This document shows, one piece after another, positions 15,032 to 23,144 of a DNA stretch of 29,123 nt. Source of the stretch: DASYQV01 sp036005125 (lineage in GTDB: Bacteria; Acidobacteriota; Vicinamibacteria; Vicinamibacterales; UBA2999). The notes beneath the pieces are model-generated. The model made no database searches. It worked only from the letters and a program-made list of their open reading frames with translations, and was not told the origin of the DNA. The position numbers were made by a program, and so were the translations under genes. Where the stretch lies: the NCBI GenBank assembly GCA_036005125.1, contig DASYQV010000213.1, forward strand, positions 1 through 29,123. The letters run 5' to 3'. Positions within the stretch are counted from its first letter, which is position 1. Each line of letters opens with the position of its first letter.

Positions 15032-15722
15032 AATTCCCCATCGCCGCCGCCTCGCGATCGATCGTCGCGAGAAGATTGTTGATGTAGTTCCGCTCGAGCA
15101 TCCGCTCGCGGAGCGCCTCGAGCGTGACACGCTGCTGGCGCTCATCCCATTCGGTGCTCAGGTCCTGAAGCTGCCGTTCGTGCTCGTCGCGCCGACGCTC
15201 GATCGGCTTGCGTGCCGCGGCCAGACGCTCGCGCAGCGCCGACGGATCAACGCCGCTTTCACGCAGCTCGCGGATCTCGTCGAGCTCCTCGTTGAGGGCA
15301 AAGACCTCTTCGAGCAGCGATGGCGGCACCTTCGCGCTCCGGCCCTCATCGGATCTCGTCGGCGCCAGCCCCTCGAGGCCGAGCAGGTACTCGACGCGCG
15401 CGACAGGATTGCGCAGCACGCGATACGCATCGTTCAAATACGAGGATCGCTCGAGGCTTGCCAGCCGCTCGGCCGGCGGCGCGTTGTAGAAGTAGTCGGG
15501 ATGGAACTGGCGGCTCAAGTCGCGGAACCGGCGCTCGAGATCCGCCGTGTTGACCTTCAGCCGCCTCGGCAGGCCGAAAAACGCGAAGTAGTCGCCGTGC
15601 CGGCCGAGCGCGAGGATGCGGCTGCACTGCGGGCAGAAGTGCACGTCCAGCGGGGCGACCTCCCCGCAATTGCGGCACTCGAGCGCCGACGACGAGCGAA
15701 GCGGAATCTGGTCGGGAGTCAT
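15027..15722 (-). CDS. hscB: J-domain co-chaperone HscB with N-terminal zinc ribbon
   Basis: Co-chaperone that brings IscU to HscA and stimulates its ATPase. The J domain carries HPD at residues 74-76 (FHPDYF) and the family pattern LNDAYRVLRNPVARVEYLL. The C-terminal three-helix region (LLEEVFALNEELDEIRELR onward) binds IscU. An extra N-terminal module has Cys16, Cys19, Cys30 and Cys33 (CRNC...CPQC), a probable zinc ribbon absent from E. coli HscB but found in human HSC20. At 231 residues it is longer than E. coli HscB for this reason and because of its tail. The stop codon lies inside the heptad repeat. Confidence 0.9.
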   Translation of the reverse strand: MTPDQIPLRSSSALECRNCGEVAPLDVHFCPQCSRILALGRHGDYFAFFGLPRRLKVNTADLERRFRDLSRQFHPDYFYNAPPAERLASLERSSYLNDAYRVLRNPVARVEYLLGLEGLAPTRSDEGRSAKVPPSLLEEVFALNEELDEIRELRESGVDPSALRERLAAARKPIERRRDEHERQLQDLSTEWDERQQRVTLEALRERMLERNYINNLLATIDREAAAMGNS

Positions 15723-15746
15723 GGTGACGCGGCGCGGCCCGCCACG

Positions 15747-16073
15747 TTACGCGCCGAAGGAGCTGCCGCAGCCGCAGGTCTGTTTCGCGTTCGGATTGTT
15801 GAACACGAAGCCCTTGGTGAGGAGCGCGGAGTCGTAGTCGAGCGTTGTGCCCTTCAGGAACAGGTAGCTCTTCCGGTCGACGAAGATCTTCGCGCCCCCG
15901 GGCCCGTCGAAGACCTCGTCTCCGAACCGCGGCTCCTTTTCCCAGGAGAACGTGTAGCTGAGCCCCGAGCACCCACCGCCCTTGACGCCGACGCGCAGAC
16001 CCCCTTCGGTGACGCCCTGCTTGGCCATCAACGAGCGGATCTTCCTCGCCGCGGTTTCGGAAATTTCAATCAT
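15747..16073 (-). CDS. iscA: A-type Fe-S carrier IscA
   Basis: A 108-residue HesB/IscA family protein that carries iron or [4Fe-4S] clusters between IscU and targets. The three conserved cysteines are seen in KGGGCSGLSY and in the C-terminal CGCGSSF. Length and motif match E. coli IscA. ErpA and SufA are close relatives; the assignment as IscA rests on its place between iscU and hscB. Confidence 0.92.
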   Translation of the reverse strand: MIEISETAARKIRSLMAKQGVTEGGLRVGVKGGGCSGLSYTFSWEKEPRFGDEVFDGPGGAKIFVDRKSYLFLKGTTLDYDSALLTKGFVFNNPNAKQTCGCGSSFGA

Positions 16074-16090
16074 GGTTCTTCACACGCATC

Positions 16091-16155
16091 TACGTTCGTA
16101 GGCCGCATCTTCAGATGCGGCGCTCGCCGGGTTTAAAGACCCGGCCTACGTACGT
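16091..16155. repeat. Two-hairpin palindromic repeat between iscU and iscA
   Basis: The best-preserved member of the family. GCCGCATCTTCAGATGCGGC (16102-16121) and GCCGGGTTTAAAGACCCGGC (16126-16145) are separated by four bases and bracketed by TACGTTCGTAG and CTACGTACGT. It lies in the middle of the isc operon with no T-run. Confidence 0.8.
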
Positions 16156-16168
16156 CCGGATGCGGACG

Positions 16169-16597
16169 TCAGGCCGTGACCTCCGGCTGCGCGGCGGTCC
16201 GCGCGGCCTTTGCCTCGTGCTGCTTCTTCTTGTAGTCGCCAATCGCCGCCTTGATGGCGTCCTCAGCGAGCACCGAACAGTGGATCTTCACCGGCGGCAG
16301 CGCCAGCTCCTCGACGATCTGCGTGTTCTTGATCGCGAGCGCCTGGTCGATCGTCTTGCCCTTGAGCCACTCGGTTGCCAGGCTCGAGCTGGCAATGGCC
16401 GACCCGCACCCGAACGTCTTGAACTTGGCATCGTCGATGATCCCCGTCGCCGGGTTCACCTTGACCTGCAGCTTCATGACGTCGCCGCATTCGGGCGCGC
16501 CAACCAGACCGGTGCCGACATTGACGTCGTCCTTCGGCAGAGAGCCCACGTTCCGCGGGTGCTCGTAGTGATCGATCACCTTGTTCGAATAAGCCAT
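16169..16597 (-). CDS. iscU: Fe-S cluster scaffold IscU
   Basis: Scaffold on which IscS-derived sulfur and iron are built into [2Fe-2S] clusters. Conserved ligands are Cys37 and Asp39 in GAPECGD, Cys64 in FGCGSA, and His106-Cys107 in LPPVKIHCS, which also contains the LPPVK motif recognised by HscA. The length, 142 residues, includes a basic, alanine-rich C-terminal tail of about 15 residues beyond the usual end. Asp39 is the wild-type residue. Confidence 0.95.
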   Translation of the reverse strand: MAYSNKVIDHYEHPRNVGSLPKDDVNVGTGLVGAPECGDVMKLQVKVNPATGIIDDAKFKTFGCGSAIASSSLATEWLKGKTIDQALAIKNTQIVEELALPPVKIHCSVLAEDAIKAAIGDYKKKQHEAKAARTAAQPEVTA

Positions 16598-16610
16598 TGT
16601 GCAAATCTCC

Positions 16611-16630
16611 GCCGGGTCTGAAGACCCGGC
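16611..16630. repeat. Single GGGTCT hairpin between iscS and iscU
   Basis: GCCGGGTCTGAAGACCCGGC is one half of the two-hairpin family; only this hairpin is present here, followed by CTGCG as at 18501. Confidence 0.75.
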
Positions 16631-16670
16631 CTGCGAAAGTCAGTTCCGACGCCTGAAGCTCGTAGCCTGT

Positions 16671-17885
16671 TCAGTGAGTGACCCACTGCATCTTGGAAAG
16701 GTCGACCCCTTCCTTCACCATCTCGTACAGGGGCGACATCTCGCGCAACCTCTGCACCACGCTGGTCAGCTTGTTGACGACGTAGTCGATTTCCTCTTCC
16801 GTCGTCCACCGCCCGAGGCCGAAACGGATGGAGGAATGGGCGAGGTCATCGCCGGCCCCGAGCGCCTTGAGCACGTACGACGGCTCCAGGCTCGCCGACG
16901 TGCACGCAGAACCCGACGACACCGCCACGTCATTGATGCCCATCAGCAGCGACTCGCCCTCGACGTACGCAAAGCTGATGTTCAGGTTGTGCGGCAGCCG
17001 GTGCTCCATCGAACCATTGATGTAAATCTCATCGAGATTCTTGTGGAGCGCCTCATTGAGCCGGTCGCGAAGCGCGCTCAACCGCTTCGCCTCGGTCGTC
17101 ATTTCCGCCTTGCAGATCTCAGCCGCCTTGCCTATCCCCACGATGCCGGGCACGTTCAGCGTCCCCGAGCGCATGCCGCGCTCGTGGCCGCCGCCGTCGA
17201 TCTGGGCCGCGAGCAGCACGCGCGGGTTGCGCCGCCGGACGTAAAGCGCGCCCACGCCCTTCGGCCCGTAAATCTTGTGGCCGCTCATCGACACGAGGTC
17301 GGCCTTCACCTTGTTGATGTCGAACGGAACCTTGCCCGCGGCCTGCACCGCATCGGTGTGGAACAGGATCCCCTTCTCCTTGGCGATCGCGCCGATTTCC
17401 TCGATCGGCTGGAGAACACCGATCTCGTTGTTGGCGCTCATGATCGTGATGAGGATGGTCTTGTCCGTAATCGCCGCGCGGAGATCGTCGAGACTGATGC
17501 GGCCGTCCTTGAGCACGGGGAGGTAGGTGACGCGGTACCCTTCCTTCTCCAGGCGCTTGCACGTGTCGATCACCGCCTTGTGCTCGGTGACGCACGTAAT
17601 GATGTGATTGCCCTTTTCGCGGTACATCTCCGCGGCGCCTTTGATTGCCAGGTTGTTCGATTCCGTCGCGCCGCTCGTGAAGATGACCTCCTTGGCGTTG
17701 GCGCCTATCAGGTCCGCGACCTGCTTCCGGGCCTGCTCCACGGCCTCTTCGGCCTTCCACCCGAACGGATGGTTGCGACTCGCCGCGTTCCCGAAGTCCT
17801 CGGTGAAGTACGGCATCATCGTCTCGAGCACCCGCGGGTCGACCGGCGTGGTCGCGTGGTAATCCATGTAGATCGGAAGTTTCAT
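16671..17885 (-). CDS. iscS: Cysteine desulfurase IscS
   Basis: PLP enzyme that converts cysteine to alanine and passes persulfide sulfur to IscU and other acceptors. At 404 residues it has the same length as E. coli IscS. It begins MKLPIYMDYHATTPVDPRV. The PLP lysine lies in SGHKIYGPKGVGALYVRR and the catalytic cysteine loop is SSGSACTSASLEPSYVLKA, the long mobile group I loop. It starts 4 nt after iscR. It may also feed sulfur to the rhodanese domain of the fused cysteine-synthesis protein encoded upstream (inference). Confidence 0.95.
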   Translation of the reverse strand: MKLPIYMDYHATTPVDPRVLETMMPYFTEDFGNAASRNHPFGWKAEEAVEQARKQVADLIGANAKEVIFTSGATESNNLAIKGAAEMYREKGNHIITCVTEHKAVIDTCKRLEKEGYRVTYLPVLKDGRISLDDLRAAITDKTILITIMSANNEIGVLQPIEEIGAIAKEKGILFHTDAVQAAGKVPFDINKVKADLVSMSGHKIYGPKGVGALYVRRRNPRVLLAAQIDGGGHERGMRSGTLNVPGIVGIGKAAEICKAEMTTEAKRLSALRDRLNEALHKNLDEIYINGSMEHRLPHNLNISFAYVEGESLLMGINDVAVSSGSACTSASLEPSYVLKALGAGDDLAHSSIRFGLGRWTTEEEIDYVVNKLTSVVQRLREMSPLYEMVKEGVDLSKMQWVTH

Positions 17886-17889
17886 CGCG

Positions 17890-18342
17890 TTACGTCCTCA
17901 GAATTGCCGGATGGGCCACCGCGACCGGCGCGGCATCGGCGTCGGCTGCCATCTCCGCGAGGCTCACCGTGCCGAGCGTCGCCACGATCCGTTCACGAAT
18001 CTTCCAGAGAGGGTCGCGGACGCTGCACTTGCCGTACTGCTCGCAGTCAATGTTCTCGGACGAACACGCCGTGACCGTCAGCGGACCATCAATCGCCTGA
18101 ATGACATCGGCCACGCTGATCGACGACGACGGACGGCTCAACGTGTAACCGCCCCGCGTCCCCTGCTGCGAGGTCAACAAGCCGGTACGCACGAGCCGCT
18201 GGAGCACCTTGGCCAGCAGTTCCGTGGGTATGTCGTAGCTTGCCGCGATTTCGCGTGCACTGCTCGAGGCGCCGTCGCGCTTCTGAGCGAGGTGCTTCAT
18301 CGCAATCAGCCCGTAGTCGGCCTTCTTGGAGAGCCTCAGCAT
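17890..18342 (-). CDS. iscR: Rrf2-family Fe-S regulator IscR
   Basis: Transcription factor of 150 residues. The winged helix-turn-helix is at about residues 1-80 (LRLSKKADYGLIAMKHLA, GTRGGYTLSRP). The [2Fe-2S] ligand cysteines are Cys93, Cys100 and Cys106 in CSSENIDCEQYGKC, a spacing near that of E. coli IscR (92, 98, 104). With cluster bound it should repress its own operon. It is the first isc gene, with a promoter and palindrome directly upstream. The C-terminal 20 residues are alanine-rich and not conserved. Confidence 0.92.
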   Translation of the reverse strand: MLRLSKKADYGLIAMKHLAQKRDGASSSAREIAASYDIPTELLAKVLQRLVRTGLLTSQQGTRGGYTLSRPSSSISVADVIQAIDGPLTVTACSSENIDCEQYGKCSVRDPLWKIRERIVATLGTVSLAEMAADADAAPVAVAHPAILRT

Positions 18343-18361
18343 TGACCCCTGCTAAATACGA

Positions 18362-18390
18362 CCTCGGAAGTCCTAGTTTAAGGTCCGAGG
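18362..18390. promoter_or_regulatory. Candidate IscR operator over the isc promoter
   Basis: A 29-bp inverted repeat with 7-bp outer arms CCTCGGA/TCCGAGG is centred on the -10 box, so a bound protein would block RNA polymerase. Size and place match autorepression by IscR. It does not obviously match the E. coli type 1 or type 2 consensus, so the assignment to IscR is inference. Confidence 0.45.
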
Positions 18391-18403
18391 GGAATGCCGT
18401 CAA
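18375..18403 (-). promoter_or_regulatory. Sigma-70-type promoter of the isc operon
   Basis: On the minus strand TTGACG (18398-18403) and TAAACT (18375-18380) are separated by 17 nt. The predicted transcript starts about 25 nt before the iscR ATG. Both boxes match the housekeeping consensus well. Confidence 0.65.
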
Positions 18404-18428
18404 GATCGGTCGGATATCGCTAAGTGAT

Positions 18429-18510
18429 ACGTGGGCCGCATCTTTAGATGCGGCGGCGCCAGGTCTGAGGATGCGGTGCCGCCGGGTCTCAAGACCCGGC
18501 CTGCGTATGC
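18429..18510. repeat. Three-hairpin member of the palindromic family before iscR
   Basis: GCCGCATCTTTAGATGCGGC (18435-18454), a degenerate middle hairpin (about 18458-18480) and GCCGGGTCTCAAGACCCGGC (18481-18500), flanked by ACGTGG and CTGCGTATG. It fills the gap between the fused cysteine gene and the isc promoter. Confidence 0.75.
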
Positions 18511-18515
18511 AGCGG

Positions 18516-20368
<1,853 letters not shown>

Positions 20369-20369
<1 letters not shown>

Positions 20370-21361
20370 CAGTTCACGCCTCCGATGAGCGATCCCTCCG
20401 CCGGCTGCTCCCAGAATTCCTGGGAGAGGTACTTCTCGCCGCCATCGCAGAAGACGAGCACGATCACCGCGTCGGACGCGGCGCGCGCGACGCGGAGCGC
20501 CGCAGCCAGGTTGGCCCCGCTCGAGACCCCGACCAGCATCCCTTCCTGCACGGCGAGCTGCCGCGTGATCTCGTACGATTCCTCGGTGCTGACACGAACG
20601 TCCTCGTCGGCCAGCCTCGGGTCGTAGATGCCGGGAACGATCGCCGACTCCATGTGCTTGAGGCCCTCGAGGCCGTGCAGTGGTGAATCCGGCTGGACCG
20701 AAATCAGGCGGATCGACGGATTGAAGACGCGAAGCCGCCGCCCCACGCCCATGAACGTGCCGCTCGTGCCGAGGCCGGCCACGAAGTGCGTCAGCCGGCC
20801 TCCGGTCTGCTCGATCATCTCGGGCGCCGTCGTATCGTAGTGAGCGCGCCAGTTCGCATCGTTGTTGTACTGGTCGGGATAGAAGTAGAGCTCGGAATGC
20901 TCCTGGAACAGCCGGCGCGCCATCCGGATTGCGCCGTCCGAGCCCTCGAGCGGATTGGTCAGCACGAGCTCGGCCCCATAGGCACGGAGCGTCCGCTTGC
21001 GCTCGGGGGTCACGTTCTCGGGAACGCAGAGCTTCACTGAATACCCGCGGGATGCCCCGATCATCGCGTAGGCGATACCGGTGTTTCCCGAAGTCGCGTC
21101 CAGGATGATTTTTCCGGCAGTCAAGGCGCCGCTCCGCTCGCCCTCGAGGATCATGCGGGCGGCGGGTCGATCCTTGACGGAGCCGCCCGGATTCTGCCCC
21201 TCGACCTTGGCGTACAGCTCGACATTACGCAGGCCGACCTCGAACTGGCGCAGCCGCACGAGCGGCGTGTTGCCAATCAAATCGATGACCGAGGTCACAG
21301 CGGGCGGTGCCGTGCCACTGTAGGCCGAGCCTCCACGGCCCGCCGAGCCGGAGATACCCAT
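20369..21361 (-). CDS. cysM: Cysteine synthase CysM, probably sulfur-carrier dependent
   Basis: PLP fold-type II enzyme of 330 residues. The PLP lysine lies in NPGGSVKDRPA; the substrate loop is TSGNTGIAYAM and the phosphate-binding loop GLGTSGTF. Family features VIDLIGNTPLVRL and FYPDQYNNDANWRAHYDTTAPE are present. Because it overlaps the Mec-CysO-MoeZ fusion, it is probably the type that takes O-phosphoserine and CysO thiocarboxylate, not free sulfide. I choose ATG 21361; the open frame runs 73 codons further upstream, but that stretch is the structured repeat at 21395-21543 and is not family sequence. An ordinary O-acetylserine sulfhydrylase is the alternative. Confidence 0.88.
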
Positions 21362-21394
21362 ATCCGACAAATGAAATCCGAAATTAGATCGTTT

Positions 21395-21543
21395 GGACCG
21401 CCATGCGGCCTGGAACGCGAATTTTGCACCCGTTGTGTCGGATCCGCATAGCGGTCCTAGGCGCGCGAAGCGCGCCAAAAAGACACTGGCAACCAGTCGC
21501 GGGCTCCGCTGGGATATCAAGGGCGGAGCTCGTGACTGGTTAG
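21395..21543 (-). repeat. Three-hairpin structured element, copy 2
   Basis: A 149-nt unit that aligns with 11756-11900. Hairpin A pairs AACCAGTC with GACTGGTT and GCTCCGC with GCGGAGC around TTGATATC. The linker CAGTGTCTTTTTGG is conserved. Hairpin B is GGCGCGC TT CGCGCGCC-like. Hairpin C pairs GGACCGCTATGCGG with CCGCATGGCGGTCC and keeps a 2-nt bulge on the 5' arm. It ends about 34 nt before the cysM start, in the same orientation. Apart from this element and the hairpin at 21629-21655, I see nothing in the gap 21362-21672. Confidence 0.8.
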
Positions 21544-21628
21544 ACGCCGTCAACGTGTAGTTCGGCCCATTGAGGCCCATAATCTCACAGCGCCCGGCTC
21601 AGGCGGCCGCAGATTGCGCGATGCAGAC

Positions 21629-21655
21629 GTAGCCGCGGATTTTTAGACCCGCGGT
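21629..21655. repeat. Degenerate family hairpin after the serine hydrolase gene
   Basis: CCGCGG (21633-21638) and CCGCGG (21649-21654) flank ATTTTTAGAC, preceded by GTAG. The centre TTTAGACCC and the flank resemble the dispersed two-hairpin family, so this is probably a decayed member. Confidence 0.45.
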
Positions 21656-21672
21656 CCAGCCGACCAGTCCCG

Positions 21673-22869
21673 TCAATTCCCCGCCGCCGACGACACTTTC
21701 GGCCGGACCGCCGCGAGCACCTTGCCGATGAACTCGTTCAAGGCAGGGCCGTTCTCGATCCACCGGACGACCATCACGAGGTCATTCTGCCAGTCGAGGT
21801 ACACGATGTTCTGACCGTTTCCGCGAAAGGTGACGCTCGACTCGGGCGCCGACGGTAATGACTGTCTGCCTGTGTTCAGGAACCAGTTCATGAACCCGTA
21901 TTCCGTGTTTGCCGTGCCGGGCGTCCGCGCCAACTGGATCCAGCGTTCAGAAACGATCTGTTTGTCCTTCCACTTGCCATTCCGCAGGAACAGATACCCG
22001 AAGCGCGCCATGTCCCATGCGTTGATGAACATGCCGCCGCCCCAGTGACCTCCTCCGGTCATCGACTGGACCCTGCGGCCGTCCAACTCGATCCAGGAGT
22101 TCTCGTACCCGTGCCAGCGCCAGGTGCTCGACGCGCCAATCGGCTCCATCACTTCCTCACGGAGCACGTCCGGCAGGGGACGACGAAGGACGTGAAGCGC
22201 GGCGAGCGCCAGCACGTTCACGCGGACGTCGTTGTACTTATAGCGTGTGCCGGGCTCGTACAGCTTGCGGTGGGCCCATTCGTTCGGCTTCCCTTCCGGC
22301 CGATCGGCCCAGTCGGGCTTGCCCCACAACGTGCCCTGCCAGTCGCTGGTCTGCCGCAGCAGATGATCCCAGGTGATCGGCTGGTTGTGCGGCGCATCGA
22401 ACAGGTCGACATCGGGCGGCATATAGTCCCGGACCTTGTCGGCGACATTCCGGATAAGACCCTTCTGCCACGCGAGGCCCACAACAGTGGACAGAAACGT
22501 CTTGGTGACGCTGTGGGTCATGTCAACGCGCCCGGTGTCGCCCCATTCCGCCACGACGTAGCCACGACGGATCACGAGCCCGTTCAAGGCCGCACGTTCT
22601 CTCATCGGTCCGATCACGGTATCGAACGGCTCGTTCGCCCCGAACGACTGCGCCTGGGCCAGCCGTTGATCCTTCGGCGCGGGATTCTCGTGAGCCATCG
22701 CAAACTTGATTGCCGCGTCCAGCGCCGACGCGTCGATCCCGGTCTCCGGCGGCGTGCGCCGTTGCCAGTCGGTCCGCTCGGGGAAATACGGAGAGACCGG
22801 CGTTTGCGCGGCCGCGCTCGAGACGAGCAAGGCCAGGAACGCGAGAGTAGCGGCAATACGGCGTGTCAT
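21673..22869 (-). CDS. Secreted serine hydrolase, class C beta-lactamase-like
   Basis: A 398-residue exported protein. The signal peptide is residues 1-21 (hydrophobic core AATLAFLALLVSSAAAQ). The penicillin-binding-protein fold shows the catalytic S-x-x-K as Ser120-Lys123 (HSVTKTFLST) and the second motif tyrosine in YNDVRVN near residue 212. The third motif region is probably GGGHWGGGMFI. These enzymes hydrolyse esters, amides or D-amino acid peptides. True beta-lactamase activity cannot be inferred. Its start overlaps the stop of the small upstream ORF in an ATGA. Confidence 0.82.
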   Translation of the reverse strand: MTRRIAATLAFLALLVSSAAAQTPVSPYFPERTDWQRRTPPETGIDASALDAAIKFAMAHENPAPKDQRLAQAQSFGANEPFDTVIGPMRERAALNGLVIRRGYVVAEWGDTGRVDMTHSVTKTFLSTVVGLAWQKGLIRNVADKVRDYMPPDVDLFDAPHNQPITWDHLLRQTSDWQGTLWGKPDWADRPEGKPNEWAHRKLYEPGTRYKYNDVRVNVLALAALHVLRRPLPDVLREEVMEPIGASSTWRWHGYENSWIELDGRRVQSMTGGGHWGGGMFINAWDMARFGYLFLRNGKWKDKQIVSERWIQLARTPGTANTEYGFMNWFLNTGRQSLPSAPESSVTFRGNGQNIVYLDWQNDLVMVVRWIENGPALNEFIGKVLAAVRPKVSSAAGN

Positions 22870-23132
22870 AAACGCCTCACATTGCGCAACGTGGTGCGCA
22901 ACCTCGGACCCCGGGAATACGTGAACTCCGCTGGAAAATCGAACTCCACGTTGTGGTGGCGAATCGCGAGCCGCACCCTCACCGTCATCGGGTAGCTTCG
23001 CTCGGCCAGCTGTGCCGCGTTCAGCAGCATGAGGGATGGACGATACACGAAGGAGGCTCCCGGTTCCAGCGGGATCGGCGCCTGCAGCTGATCGCCGCTG
23101 TCCCCGAACTCCCTGTGGGATTCAGGATTCAC
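22866..23132 (-). CDS. Small hypothetical protein overlapping the hydrolase gene
   Basis: An 88-residue ORF between the M16 peptidase gene (12-nt gap) and the serine hydrolase gene (ATGA overlap), all on one strand. No signal peptide, membrane segment or motif I recognise. Alternating hydrophobic residues (YPMTVRVRLAIRHHNVEFDFPAEFTYS) suggest beta-strands, like one domain of a beta-sandwich. It could be a real translationally coupled gene or the remnant of a longer one. Confidence 0.45.
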   Translation of the reverse strand: MNPESHREFGDSGDQLQAPIPLEPGASFVYRPSLMLLNAAQLAERSYPMTVRVRLAIRHHNVEFDFPAEFTYSRGPRLRTTLRNVRRL

Positions 23133-23144
23133 GCGAGCTCCAGT

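Noticed and set aside
21362..21580. Upstream extension of CysM by 73 residues
   Set aside because: The frame is open, but the DNA is the three-hairpin repeat and the added residues do not match the cysteine synthase family.
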